From contig VZSE01009357.1 in the NCBI GenBank assembly GCA_013398275.1, forward strand, positions 78,073 through 142,072: a stretch of DNA of 64,000 nucleotides, written 5' to 3'. Shown one piece after another: positions 19,301-34,300 of the stretch. A program made the translations under genes and the position numbers. The notes under the pieces were generated by a model. That model saw only the letters and a program-made list of their open reading frames with translations. It was not told the origin of the DNA and did no database searches. The stretch is from Promerops cafer. Its lineage: Eukaryota > Chordata > Aves > Passeriformes > Nectariniidae. Position 1 is the stretch's first letter. Each line of letters starts with the position of its first letter.

Positions 19301-22300
19301 AAAATGCTCACATAAATCTGAGGGCTTCCTTGTGCTTTGTATCTCCCCACCCAAACCAGCCCCCAAGGGCACAACCACACCAGTTTATGATGTGGATTAA
19401 CGTGCTGATTTTTAGACTGAGTGACAGCTTTGTCACCCTCTCAGCTGAGGCAAAGCTCCCGCCAAGGTCCCCACAGCCCCTTTTATACAGCTGTGGCACT
19501 GGTGGATGCCAACAGAGTGCCCATCAGCCAGAAAGGTGACTTGAGGCTGCTTCACCAGGGAGCACAAGGTCACAGAATCACCAGGTTGGAAGAGACCTTT
19601 GAGATCACTGAGTCCAACCCATGCCCTATGGGTCAACTAAACCATGGCACCGAGTGCCACATCAATCCTTTTTTAAACACATCCAGGGATGGTGACTCCA
19701 CCACCTCCCCGGGCAGACCATTCCAGTACTTTATCACCCTTTCTGTAAAAACACTTTTTCCTAACATCCAACCTAACCTTCCCTTGGTGCAGCTTAAGAC
19801 CGTGTCCCATCGTTCTGTACCTCAGACCACAGGTTTGAGCAGCAACTCCCACAGCCACCCGCGGAGACCTGGACTCTCCTGTCCCTCAGATCCTCAGGGA
19901 CAGCTGTCCCTGCACTCACCTCCTTCTCCATCACAGCCACTTGCTTCTTGGCCAGCTTCTCCAGCTCAATGGACGAGTTGTTGGCGTGTGTCTCCACCTC
20001 CTTCTGCAGCTTGAGGCGGTGCTCGTCCATCTCGGCCTTCAACTTGTTCTCCAGGGCGATCAGCTGCTTCTGGTGCTGGCGCCGCATCCGCTTATATCCT
20101 GACATCTGTTCCCGCAGCTCGTTCTCCTGCTCATGCTCATGGATCTGTCTTGTAACCTGGGGTCAGGAACAGGGCAACAAGTGCTCCATGGCCTTGTGTC
20201 CCACACAAGCTGCTGCCGTGCTGGCTGCTCACTGGGACCCAGGCCCTGCTCTGCTGTGCTCTCAGGAATCAACAGGTTTCGGAGGTGCTGCTGTTCAGTT
20301 TCACAAAGCCACGAGGTTTCTCTCTCCTAACTTTTAGCCCCCATCTTTTCCTGAGACTTTTATGTGTTTCCAGTAACACAGAAGAAAATGCCATATTACA
20401 AATAAAGGAAGGGACTGGTTACTTATCACTCCAGGACACACTGGAGAAGATCTGGAAACGAAGGTGGCTGATGGACAACGTTCTTCAGACACAGGGGACA
20501 ACCTTATTCAGACACAGGACTCAGATCCCGAGGGTGGCATGGACTCCCAAGATGCAGCCAGAACCCCCCAAGCCACCTGTTCTTTCCTTCCTCCTCAGGT
20601 CACCCCCATGCCAACTCAATCCCTCAACATCTATTTTCTGCTACGAGGAGCCTCCTTCAAAACTTCCCCTTAAAATTCAAGATGATGGCAGACTGAGCTC
20701 ATTCCTTCCCAGAATTGAAAGTTTTCTAACAAGGGAACGCTGTTCTGGAACTGTGTGCTCTTAACAAGATTGATCAGATGGTCTAAGCAGATTTTAAACC
20801 CTGCTCAGCTGAAACAAACTCACAAGTCCCACATTCATTTCCATGCCCAAGTGTATCCATGTGAAAGGAAGGAAAAAAAAAACCCAACAGGCTGTGCCAA
20901 AAATGTTCAGAAGAAAATGCAAATGGTGATGCTTCCATTTCAAAAGAAGAAAAGTGTCCAAGACTGGTTTTTATTTTTTTAAAGACAGTCTCAGAACTTC
21001 ACTTACGAAGATCTGCTGATCATTTATACGACCTGAGAACCAAAAACTTGGTACGTGTGTGGAACTGCAGCCCCTGATCCTGTGCAAGGGGACCTTTGCT
21101 TTCACACTTAAATGTGAAAAGCTCAGTCCTTTGAAGGAGATCACTGAAGCTTTATGAACCAAGAGTCCCTTCTGCAGCCTGCAAAAGCCCAGCCTTCCTG
21201 ATGGATTCCTCCACAGCAGCCCAAAAAACTGGCCCCTACTACAGCACTCCTGTTATTTGAAGGCAGTTTTGTGAAGATTTTTGAAGTTCAGACATAGGAT
21301 GGGATACACCTACAGAGCTGGGAAGGTTCAGGTTCAACAGAAGAGCAGCTGCTTTAGGGAGCTGCCATCCCAGTGCACTTGCTGGCTCCCTGGCTGGGAG
21401 GTGACAGGAAGCCAAGTCAGAGCTCCAAAATCAAGAGATGAACACCATGACTGAGGTCACCCAAGGCAGGCAGCAAGTGCCACCTGCCTCGGTTCAAATG
21501 ACCCCCAAGACTTGGGAGGAGTGTGAAGAGGAACTTAGGAAGAGCCTCCCAAAGACTGCAAAGGAACCAAAGAACCAGCCTGACCACAGCACTGTCACAC
21601 TCAGGCTGATCACTGCAGTGAGGCTGAGTATCCACCACGAGGTGATGATGGACAAAACCACTTCCTTCCTACAAGAAATTTCAGAATGTCATTTGGGAGT
21701 AGGCTGGATTAAATACACTTACACCTCAGCAACTGGTGCAACAGAGCAGCCTGTACATGCTTGAGACCCAATCAGACCTAAGGCAGCCACCAGGAGTATG
21801 TGGTGGAATGTAGGAATAGCACAGTAGGAATGACCACAGAAACACAAACACTCTGTGAGCCCTGTGTTCTGCTACAGTTCAAAAAGCTTCTGGTTTTTCC
21901 AAGAGTACCAAGGACAGCCACAGTTGGAAGAAGTTGGGAAGTGTTCATAGGAACTTGCACATTTCAGTCAAGTTCAGCAAGAGTAAGCTCTCTGCCAGAA
22001 GCTTTCAGGTAAGGAAAACTTCTCTGAGGATCCAAGTTAATGATAAGAGAGAGATGCCAGGTAAGACAGGCAGACCGCCAACACTTCACACATGCCACTG
22101 ACAACGTTCAGTGACATCCAGCTGGGAGAGAACAGCCTTGGTCAGGCACTTGAAGAGAAACGGAGATCTGGGAGCCACCAGCAGCACAAGATCTTCCTGG
22201 ATGTGCTATTTTTGGGGCCCGGCCCTTTTGTGAGCAATGGGATGTTCTGCACAGCACACTCCGTTCCCAGACGCTGACAGAACAAAGCAAACTGCAAGAG

Positions 22301-25300
22301 CCTAAGAAAAAATGGATCTAAGGATCCTCCAGCAACTTTGCCAGTCTCCTTTGGTCTGATCTCGAATGAGATGTAGAATGTGCACTTGTTTTATTTACAG
22401 CAAAACTCATTAATTTTTATCCTTGTTTTTTTTCCCCTGCTCCTCTGCACCCCATTTCCAATTTTGCTCAGCTTTATCATGACAAGAATTCCATCTTGGA
22501 AAGATTTTCCATGAATCTAGGATATTTATCCCTAACAACAGGATTCAATTGCTAATTACAAGCCTAGATGATAAAGCCTTCCAGTCACAACAGAAGATGA
22601 GACATTAAAAAGTCAGAAGAAAACAAAAGCAGTGTCTCATCCTAAAGATGAGAGAGGAAAGGAGAAGATTTGGTGGACATCTCATGGATTTAATGTCTGT
22701 GTTCAGCAAGCTCAAAGACTTCATTTATCACCATAATCTCCAGTCAAGTCCAACACTCCTCAGGACAGTCTTCAAAGACAGAGTCTGCACATGGTGATCT
22801 CGGGGATGGGAGAATGTGGAAGAAATGAACATCAGTTACTGAACATGCCCAGTTCAGTACCAGAGAAGTCCTTCAGACCATGAATGAATAAAGGATTATG
22901 GTTTTAAAGATTAAACCCCTAATGAATGAACAGCTCCAGCAACCATTTTAACAAGAAAATTTGGGGATGTTCCAGTAATCACCTTTCTGGTGTTCTTACA
23001 TGAAGACTCTTGGAATTCCACGTACTATTTGGAATATCCTGAGTGGGAAGGGCCCCACAAGGATCATGCAGTGCAACTCCTGTCCCTGCACAGACCCCCC
23101 AACAACCCCACCCTGGGCATCCCTGGCAGTGCTGTCCAAACACTCCTGGAGCTCTGGCAGCCTCGGGGCCGTGCCCGTTCCCTGGAGAGCCTGGGCAGTG
23201 CCAGCACCCTCTGGGGAAGAACCTTTCCTGAAATCCAACCTAAACCTGCCCTGACACAGCTCCACTGTTCCTGGGGTCCTGTCCCTGGTCACTGGGAGCA
23301 GAGATCAGAGCTGCCCCTCAGGAAGAAGTCCACAAACATTACACCACAGATCATCATGAGGCAAAATTTGTTCTCCATATAACCAGGAAATGTCAGGATC
23401 CCTCACACCAGAAAGCTGCAGTTTCCTGGAGCTCTCCCTGCAGCACACCACAATCAATCAGGTCATCAGGAGAACCAAAAACCTGTATGAACCAGAACAG
23501 CTTTTATTAAGGTATGGCATTTTCTCAGTTTCTTATCTCTCTGCATCTTTGGCACACACCGAACTGAGAACAGAGATGTCTTTTCCAACCTACTCCCACA
23601 GGCAGTTCATTTGCCATAAAATCCAAACTTTCTTTCACCTCTCCAAGATTTTAGCTTGACGTAAGGAAGTTGAGCTCACTTCTCCAAACCACCAGCTGTT
23701 TAGAGTTCCCTTTTCTACATTGTTTATCCAAGATACTGAACCCTCTCCTAAAGGACAGGAATTCTCACCTCCTGATAACCAAAATTCTGAGCTCCTCTGC
23801 TGGAGGAAGCAGAGCTCTGAGCAAAACGCTGCCAGTTGCTTCTCACAACAAGAGGAGATGAGAAAGAACAAGTCCAACATTTTAGAGGAAAGGTCTACAA
23901 AGGCAGAAGCCAGATGGGTCCACTGGGAGAAACTCAACCCTCTAGAATATAACATCAGTGCTTTAGCAGAAGAGGGTGCAGGCAACAGCTCCGTGTGAGG
24001 GTACCTGGTTCTGGAGTCAGGCTGCCCTGGTGCCATTTGCCTGGCCACATCCAGGGAATTCTGCTCACAGGGACACAGACACTTGGCTCTGCAGGCCAAG
24101 TGATCAGATGAGATCACATCGTTCTTTTGCTGGCATTTGGATTTCAAAGAGAACACCAAGGCCTTTGATAGAGTCCTCACTGTCTGATCTTTCTATGAAA
24201 TGAGATGTCACAGATGTGAGGGAGGAATCCTTCCCCAGGAGGGTGGGCAGGCCCTGGCACAGGTGCCCAGAGCAGCTGTGGCTGTCCCTGGATCCCTGGA
24301 AGTGTTCAAGGCCAGGTTAGACAGGGCTTGGAGCACCCTGGGATAGTGGAAGGTGTCCCTGCCATGGCAGGGGGTGGAATGAGATGAGCTTTAAGATCCT
24401 TCCCAACCCAACCCATTCTGGGATTCTATGAAGTTTTAACTGCTTGACCATTGCCTTTGAAAACTGTCAAAGCAGCTGTTGAGGAGATGCATGAGGAAAG
24501 GGGAACCTAAGGGATCAAGCCTGAAAGACACCCAGAAGTGCAGATGAATGCATCTCTGAAGAGATTCCAAAACCAGCTTTCCCTTGAAAACATGGAGAGG
24601 TGTAGCCTCATCAACATGCAGAACCTCTGCCCTTCTTTTCAAACAACAGCTTGCTGAGCTTCAAGAGATTTCTGGTTGTAACTTTTAATTTATGGATCAC
24701 TGACAATCTGTGAAATAATATGGAGATGGAGGTGCCTGGTCTCCATTTCAGATGGCAACTTTTACTCCAACAGCAGAAATATGCAATGTATTTTCCACCA
24801 CTGTTCCAGGTGAGTGATGCTTACTGTTACCACACAAAACTGATTAAAGAGAAAAGTGGTCCAGGAAAAAATGACTATTAAAATTGCTGATTGAATAATG
24901 ACTGAAGTAAAGCTCCTTCATCTTTCTCACCCACATTTGCTCATTTTCATTATATTCTTTAAAATGAGCAATATTAAAGTACTACTCTGCAAGACTCAAA
25001 AGGGGATGTCCACAGCCTGTTTCTTTGTGGATAGTTCATTTGACTATTTTCTCTGGAGGTCTGTCCAGTGTCCTTCATATTCACATGATGCTTTTGCAGA
25101 GTAACAGGGCAAGGGAATCACTCTTCAAACCACTGTGTCACTGGAGTGTTCAGCTGTCTAATGTAAGCTCCTCTCTGACCTCTGCACTCCCTGAAACTGC
25201 TTCAGCTTGGTTTTGGAAAGAGATCCAACTCGTACACTGGATTACTTTTAGGAATGCCAGTCTTACCTCCATCTGCAATATCCTGATCTATGGGGACAAG

Positions 25301-28300
25301 GGCAAGGGACTGCACCAGGAGGAAGAGCTGTGGAGTGAACAGCCCCAGACTTGGTGCTCTTCTTCTAAAAACACTGCCCTGGTCTCATGTTCGGGGATGG
25401 TTTTCAGCAAATCCCATAAAAGGAAGTTTTTACACCCAAATATCATCCCATATTATTGAATTTGGGGCCAGAACTCCCGTTTTTGATTCTTTGCAATACA
25501 GACCACCTGATGCTCCCAACTGTGCAACCTTTCTGTGCCTGGGAAGATGTTCCCAGCTACTGAGAAATGGGCAGCAGCCAGGATGTAAGGAACCAGCAAA
25601 GCTTGCTGGTTTGCTTGTTTTCAGCCACTGTGGGATCTTGAGCACCCATTCACACAGGAAAAATCTTTTCCAGTGGCCATTTAAAGAGTAAATTAACACA
25701 GAGATGAATAAAGCCTGAATTTCTGGGTTCACACTACAAATTCCAGGCACGTTCAGGTCTTTCTCCCCGTGTCACCTCCATGACTGACCTTGCCCTCCCC
25801 ACAAATACTGGACAGGGAGGCAGGAAGAAGTTCTCCCTTGGCCAGAGGAGCAGCAGCATCCAGCACCTCTCCCCACTGACATCATCTAGGCACTGAATGG
25901 TGACAGTGGTAAAAAGTGCTCCAACACAAAAACTGGCACCCAGATTCTCTGCAATGGGTTTAAACTTTTATTTTTTTCCCCCTAGATTTCCATTTTGGAA
26001 CATGAAGAGGTGGGAATGGAAGATTATTAAAAGGAAAGCTCATCACCATGAAATATTTCTGTGGCAAACACAGGGACAGTTCTGCCCCACACACAACCTC
26101 AGGAGTAAGGACACATCAACACCTCCTGGAGTGCCCAGGTGGTGTGTTGGGAACTTCCCTCTACACAGAGAAGGGGAGATGTGTGTGTATGATGGGGACA
26201 ACAGAGCATGTTCCACAGAAAACCCAAAAAAGAGAAGTTCTCCAAAAAGTTTTACATCTTCTCCACCCAAAACTAATTTTATCTTTATCATCATTTGGTC
26301 ATTGAAGCAGAGAGATTCAGCAAATCCAGGTGAGTGAGGAATTAAGGCAGACACAATTCCAGCCCCACAGGAGGCTGCCATGGGATTTAGGAGTGACCTT
26401 GGGATATCAGCTGTCTTCCCCAGAGATCTCAGGGATCTGGGAACACCTCACAGCCCATATTTTCATTAGCTCCCACAGGGGCCTGGCCATGCAATCCCTT
26501 CAAGCCACCCAAGTAGCCCAGGGGTGACATTTCCAAGGAAGACAGGAGTTGTGGGCTCTGCTGCTGAAGGCAGGCCACAAGGTGCAGCAGCTTTGCACAG
26601 GGAGTAAAAGAACATGAATATATTCATCACACATATCAATTTATCAATGAAATTGTATGTCTGGAGTATGATACATGAGTCATTCATCATTTCTGCCCTC
26701 CAGCCAACCTAACTGGGTCCTACTTTTATCTGCTCAGTGCAGGCAGTAGAAGAGCTGGCACTACAAAAAGGAAAAATTCCCAGGGCAGAGGGTCTCCAGG
26801 AGAGCAGGGATCCTGCCCCTGTCAGGTGTGCTGCATGAAGTCCTCCAACACACACATTTCTAGGTCACTTTAAACTGGGGGGAGCAGGGGACACCAGCCT
26901 GGGGGGCACTCAGGGTATGGGCACCCAGAAATACACCTGCAAAAGATGGGATTCAGATGCTCCCAGGAAGCATCTGGGCAGAAGCCTGAATGCCACAGCA
27001 TCATTGTAGATTTTAACAGCAGCAGCAACAATCACACAGAAAAATTTGGGCTGCTGGCACTGCTGCTTCCCTCCAGTCACAACCTTCAGCTGTGGTCTCA
27101 CACACATGCACACCCCATGTCTTGTGCATGCAGGAATGGGAAGCAATTCTGGGGATCCAGAAATGGTGGTCTGGAAGCAGAACCCCCATGGTGGAGGCAG
27201 GAGAAAGCGGGAAGGGGAGGGCTCGCTGGTGTAATTCGGGGTTGGTCCAGGATGATGTCATAGCACTGAGCAAGTGCCATGGCCAAACCGTGGGGACTTT
27301 CTAACGCTCCCCGTCCATCTGACCTCTAATACCAGCGGGCTGAAATATTTAACAGGACATTCATTTTACCTCTGAAGGGCCATTTTTCACTGCTTTCCCT
27401 GGAAAAGGCTGCTCCCAGCCCGGGTGGATGCGGGGTGGGGGAGGCGGCACACAACTAACTCTTCCGGCACACACCCCTTTCCCTACTACAAAGGCATCCA
27501 CAGCAATCACATTTGCAATAGTACAAATCTTGATGGATTCATCCCATCCCCCTCCCCTTTGTAAGCCCACAGCCCGCTGTAAGCCCTCTCTCTCTCCCTC
27601 CCTTATCGCAGCCCAGCAATCCTTCCAAAGGATCAGGCTGGAAAATGCAGTCACGGTACAGTTGCTTGAAATAAATGAATGAATGAAAAAAAAAAAAAAC
27701 AACCCAGGCAGCAGCTCAGGGCGGGCAGCAGCGATCTTATTGTTCCCAAAGCCATCTGCATCTGCATCTCCACGGCGTTCCAGCAGCTCTCACACACCTC
27801 ACACACACTTTATGCACATACAGATAAATATATTAACAAAAGGGACAGGTGGGAAATGGAGGCGGGGGGGAATGAGATGATATTAACTTCACCCAGGAAG
27901 GTGGGCTATCTCACACGGGAAATGCACAGAGAAATTAAACATATTTCACATTTATATCTCTCTCTCTCACACACACACACAGGTAAAATCTCTTTCAGTG
28001 CAATATCCAGTTGCTATGCCAACAGCACCAACAGCAGGGGAGGCGATGGCAGCGAGGGGCCGCGGCGTGGGGTGGGATGGGGTGGGGTGGGATGGGGGCT
28101 CTTACCAAAGATGCTGATTTGATTGTGGCAAAGCGCTCTCGGTTCCGGTAGTGGAGGGCCTGATTCTGCACTGACTGGGTAGGCCGCACCTCAGGCCTGC
28201 GATCCCTGTGGCCCACCTCATCCCTTATAAATACATGATCCTGCAGAAATGGATAAAAACAAGGAGAAAGTCCGGCTGTGCTCTTCCCGCGGCGGCTGCC

Positions 28301-31300
28301 TCTCTCTCACCCCTCTGTCTGCACAAGCGCGGCTGTAGGAGAGGCATAGTTCAGCTCTCTGCTTAGCCCCGGCAGCTCCCACCGTACAAAATGAATAAGC
28401 AACACATTGCAGCTCGGCTCGGCGCGTCAGCTGATCGCTAGCAGGATGCCTCCGAATCCCTGGATCGGGCTGCCTTTTTTTTTTTTTTTTAATTTTTTTT
28501 TTTTTTTTTTTTTTTTAAACCTCCAGTATTACATATGTGCCAGGAAAAAGCGAGCCGGGAGCAGAAAGCAGAGCAGGGCGATCGGAGTCCTCGGGAAGGT
28601 CGGGTTCAAGCACTGCAACCCAGCGATCCTGGTGAAAACGTGATTCCCATGTCTAGCCACGGAGATCCTGTTCCCTTTTAACACCACGGCAACATCCTGC
28701 CTCATTCCCTTTGCCGAGCCGTGCGTCCTCGATAGGGTTTCTTTGTCCCTCGTTCGCTATCTGCTGTGGGGGACGAGCATCCTGGCTAAATCCACGGCAG
28801 GCTGGAGAGGACCAGGAAAGCCTCCGTGACCACTCAGGGATCCTGCTTTCCAGTCATGATCCTGCACAGTTCTAGCACTTTCTCTCCACAGCCCACAAAG
28901 GATTTTTTTTTTTTTTTTTCCTTTTTAAAGCAACAGCTCCCAGGTTTTAGCAGGAATGGTTCCTGGTGCAGCTTCCCTCCTGCTCCCTGGCAAGGCTTCG
29001 CCGGGAGCGGCTGTGCCCTTCCCAAACGGCGCGGGCAAATTTGGGAGTGGAACAAAGCTCCAGGAGAAACCCTCCTCAGAAAGGCCAGCAAAAAACCTCA
29101 CCACCACGATTTTCCCAATTGGAATGGTGACTGCCAAAAGCCAGCGCACCTGCAGGCTGTACCTTGGGGATGGAGCAGCCTTTGGACACCCGGCACACCC
29201 CGCTCCTGCCCCGCAGCCTTGGCTCTGCAGGGCCACACTGTCACCCACCACAGTGCCATGACTCCCATCCTCAACCTCCAGCTCCTAAAGCCTCACAGGA
29301 TTCTTCCTGAATTAAATCAAGTTCCCAGTTCTCTGGGGTGCAAAATGAAGGCTGCCAGTGCCTACAAAGTCCTTGCAGGGAAGAGCTGCCTCCATGAGCA
29401 GGAGCAGCTCTGCTGCCCTGCCATGCCCCAGCAGACACCAGGAGGGTCAGAGTGCCCCACAGTGAGAAAGCAGCCACCATGGAATGGTGTCTCCATCAGG
29501 ACACTGCTGTCATCCCCAGGCTCCTTTCCCACCCCACAGACACCTGGTTTTCCCCTCTGCTGGCCTCCATCTCCAGCTGCTTCTCACCTGCACCCACACC
29601 CACTCAGCCCTTTTCAACAGAATTCTGGAAATGAGTCCAAGCAAAAGCCAATTAGGTGCAGAAATGCTGATATTAAGAGCTGAACACTGCATTGATTAAA
29701 AGTGCTTTAAGCCCAAACCATTCCTTATCCTTCCTTTTGAGCGTTCCCAGTCCATGCTCACCTTTCCCTTGCCTTTGCACAGTGCCCAAGGCCACCACAG
29801 AGCCAAGGCTGCACCAGCTCCTCTACACCCACACAAGGGACACAGAATGAGCCAAAGCAGCTGAAAAGGACACAAAAAGTGTCACAAAAAGTTGCAGTTT
29901 CATTCTACATTGGTCATCCTTATACTGGGCATTTGTGGCACTGTCTGACAGAAAAGGCAGTTGAGACCACAAGAGAAATCACTGAAAAGTGGGTTGATCT
30001 CAGATTTCCAACTTGTGTATGTTGGTGTGATGGGCAGGGCTCTTGGACTTGCCCACACTCCTGAGAAAGGCACATCTGAGGCTCTGGAACAGCCATCCCC
30101 AAAAGATCCTGGTTAAACATTTAAAGTCCAACAGCATCACTCAGTTTAACCTGGCTCACGGCCTCACCAGAGGGATCTCAAACCTTGTAGTGAAGATCTA
30201 CACCAAACTCACCCTCTGAACCACAGAGGAAACAGCAGCACACAGGAGCCACCAGTGCTGTGCTCCAGCCTTGAAATGAAGGTGGGGACAGCACAAATGT
30301 CACCCCTGGTCACACACAGAGCCTGCAGCAGCACCTGTGAATGCACAGGGCTCCCAAGGCCTGCTCAGCAATACCCCAGCCCCTGGATCATCTTCCTTCT
30401 CTCCATTACGTGGGTATGGCAGGGGGAATGGGAAATACTAAATCCAGAGAAGCTGCAAATCACTGAAAAAAAACCCCAGCTTTTTAAATGGGCATTTGGA
30501 CTTTTCAGAATGCTCCAAAACACCACCTAAAATAACAAGTTTAAGTTGCAATTGCTTTTTATGCTGGAAAATTAATTGTGATTTACTTTTTGTTATCCAA
30601 GAGGTGGATTTTTACAGGGCAGAGTGTCACCCTGGCCTTGTTTTATGGGATCTCTGGTTACCTCAGTGCACATGAGAAGCTCAGAGCAGAATTAAACTGC
30701 CCTTTAGGAACGTGAATTAGCCACATTCTGCATTTCAAACTCAGCTGGGAATGGGAAAGGAACAGGAAAATTCTTTTGCAACTGAGCACACCAAAGGACC
30801 AATTTCAAGGGGACAAAAAACTCAGTGGTTGTCCTTGGCATCCCTTAATCTGGGATCTGAACATTCCTCAGCAGAAAGGCACCCACCAACACCCAGATAA
30901 GCCCAGAGAACCTTCATAGGCACATTTTTTTGGAAAGGCTGTCCCATTACCAAAAATAAAAACACTTGGCATGAAGAGTTACCAAATCCAACAGGTTCCA
31001 CTGCCCCAGGGACAGCTGGTAAGAGAAATAAACCAACGAGTAGCCACATCTCCATCAGCCTTCCTCAGATGAGGTGACTGACAGCAAAGACAAACATCTC
31101 CCTACAAACCCAGAAGAGCAGAATTCTGCTACTTTTATTTTAAAATAAAATTCTTCTTCTCCCAAAAGCTTGCTAAGAGACACTGCAGTCACAACTGTTG
31201 GCACAGAGAAGGAAATCTTGTTTCCAACTTTTAGCTTCAGATATGTGGGAAACAAAGACTCAAAACTGCCACCCCAGCTCAAGGCACCCAGTAAATAAAA

Positions 31301-34300
31301 TCTGACTGAAAGCACCCCAGAAAACTCACCAAGTTTGAGTCAGGGTACTTCTCAGCCCCAAGTCTTCACTTCAAACCTTGGTTTGTTTTTAAAATAATAA
31401 AAATTATTTTAAATAATAATATAAATATAAATATAAATAATAAAAATAATTCTGTATACACTTCATTTCCCACCTGTTTTCTGTGTTTTTTTGCAGTATT
31501 TGCCTTAAGGATGCAACTTTGGGCATGCTCAGCTCACAACTCATTAAAATCCTTTTATTCAGGGCAAACAGTCCAGAATCTTCAACTTCCTACTCAAGGA
31601 ATAATTTGTTCTTCTGACTGTATCGTCCACATCGAGTCTCTTTAGGTTGATCAAAACAAAGCAGGGGATTTGGCTGGGACATTGCCAGGACAAAATCTTT
31701 CTCAAGTATTCCCACAGCATTATCTGACCAGAGCTGGTGGAGCTTCCAGTGGCCTAAGTGGTGCCTCCAGCTGGATCTGCATGGCTGCTCCTGGTGGAAT
31801 GTCTGAGCACCTCACAGTGAGTTTGTGTCAAACCACGAGCCCAGAATCCACTACAGAGTGGATTTTGCTCCAAGTCCTACAACAGTTCTACCACACACTG
31901 TCTCCTCATCCTTCTCCTCACTGAAAAAAGGCCTTTAGCATCCAAATTCTGCCCAGCCCAAAGCTGGGACACCTCCACCTTCTCCTCAGGAGGAACACTC
32001 CCTTTCCCACCGGGGTTTTTCACTATGCACACCAAATAAAACCTCCACAGACACAGGAGGACTCATTAACTGCAAGGGCTGCCAGTCTCCTCCACAAACA
32101 GGAAAGGCAATTTCCAAGCCACACGAAGGGCTTCTATGGAACTGCAGCAAATCCTGCTTTCTAGGAATGCAAAGGAAACAACAGTGCAGCACTGTTTGCC
32201 TTAATGCACTGCTTTAAGTGCCTCGATAATCGACAGAGAGGTTGAAGCTCTCTCCATGCACAGAATTCCCCACAAATGCTGGAATTAATTGGAGCAGCAA
32301 CAGGAGATGTGCACAGGTTAATTTACAGGATCTGAGAAGTCACTCAAGTTGCAGCAGTTGTTGCAAAGGTATTTTATTATTACAGACATTGGGCGAGAAT
32401 TTGTGATGATCAACTACAACAAAGATCCTCTTTTCCATCTTTTTCTTATAAACCAGATCTTAATCACAAGTTTTCCCTGACATTTTACTGCCCAAGTTTC
32501 AGAAAGCACTGATGATTTTAAGACTGAAGCAAGGAACAGCAACAACTGAGTACTGCAGTTGAAAAAAAACCAATATTGTACTGGCTTTTTGCTTAGATTA
32601 AAAGATTACAGTATCTTATTATTATCGTTTTGAAGAAATAATAATAAATCCATTGAGGACAATGAAATAATATTTCTGGAAAGCCACCTGTGCCCACACT
32701 GCCATTTACCAGCAGCTGAACAAAACAGATGACAAAACATCTCTGATGCACCAGCTGATGCTTATACTCACTTTATTGTCTTACTCTGGGAGCCAAAAAT
32801 CTTTATCCTCATTTTTAAGATGAATTAACTGATATTTATCTGATTGTAAAATCTAGGTTACGTGCCTTTGAAGCACAGTGTACTTGGAGTTTAACTCCCT
32901 GCCCCATTTTGTCGTTTCTGGGGCTCTCAGATAAAATTGGGTTTGTATCAGAGCTGTCACTCTTCAGCTCTCAGCCTGTGCAGCTGAACAGCTCCTAAAG
33001 GGAGATGGATGTGAGAGTGTGTATCCATAGGCAAGATGACCCTTGCATGGAGCAGCAGAGTTATTTAACTGTATTCAGAAGAGACCCAGAGCTCTTACAC
33101 TGAACATACTGAGATGTACATGGAGGAGCTCACCAACCTGCAACCTGCAAAAAGGCAAGGAAAACTTCCTCATCCAAGCCAGATACCTGAATTTCCTGAG
33201 AAGAATATGCTGGTGATTAATGTCTCCTCCTGAGGGAGCAGGGTTTGATCCCAAGGATGGGCTTCCTGCCTGAGTAGCTCACATGATTGCCATTTTTTCC
33301 TCCCAGGAGTTCAGGACACAGCTATAAACTGAATAACATGAAAAGCTCCACATTCAATTATGGCTTGTTATTAATTTCAATATTTTATTCCTGTTCAGTG
33401 ATTTTTCTTCCAGCCTAGCAGGTGTACTCTGTAACAGGTGGGAGTCACCTTTGTTCTAAGCACAAGTTTAAAACCATGGAGCTCTGCTGTGCTGTGGAAG
33501 GGATAAGGCTGTGCCTGTTTTCCACAGAGGATTCATCCCAAATGTAGCAAACCCCAAGCACCCTGGCTGCCATGAACTAGCACAGCCAGTGACAATTAAC
33601 CAGATCAGGACAGGTCATTTCACTTACCCTGTGACCACAAAACATTTTTGGAAGTTACAGCCAACTAGCAGCTGTTAAAAAAAAGAAAGAAAATGAGTTG
33701 TTTACAAGTGCTTTTACTCCATCAGCCTCTTCCCTAAGCCTCTGCCCCAGGGTAGCTGGTCAGGGGACAGATGCCAGGAGTGCTCCTTGGAGATGCCTGA
33801 GGCTTCTCCCAGCCAAGCACCACACAGGGATGGGCTGCTCCTGGTTTCCTGCAGGCCAAGGCCACCCCAGCCTGGCTCTCCACACCAGGCAGCAGCTGGA
33901 AGCACTGAAGGCTGAGAACTGCATCTCACACCACCACAGACTCCTCCATCCTGCATTTCACTTGCACGTGACATTCTGGGGCTGTGGCCCAAAAACACCA
34001 CAAGGCCTCTGATTTTTTAGAGCTTTGAGCCATAGAAAATACCAACACTCCAAGCCATTTTGCCATCTTGGACCCTTTCCACAATCTGGAGGTTGGTAAT
34101 TAACATATTTGTGGAACACCACAGTTTTACACAACACTTTTGACTTCAGCCATGTCAAAACCATCTCATATGTGACCCTATACCCACAAAATGCTGCTTA
34201 TGTTAATCAGTATTTTCTTTTTAGCCTTTAAAGGCTGGTTAAATGCAAAACAAGAGCTTAAATTCAACTTGAACCCCAGGTTCTCTCCACTGTGTTTGTG

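Larger units (their letters stand above)
20157..28105 (-). other. TAOK3: TAOK3 intron 12 (about 8 kb)
   Basis: Mostly unique A/T-moderate sequence. It holds two CR1 fragments (23.03-23.30 and 24.21-24.43 kb) and a (CT)n(CA)n microsatellite at 27,957-27,981. G/C-rich sequence begins near 27.4 kb. No RNA gene or coding exon was recognised. Confidence 0.6.

Noticed and set aside
28826..29683. Plus-strand frame of 285 codons in TAOK3 intron 11
   Set aside because: It includes a poly-Phe run from poly-T, has unstructured composition, and matches no family I know. It is probably open by chance near the GC-rich patch.
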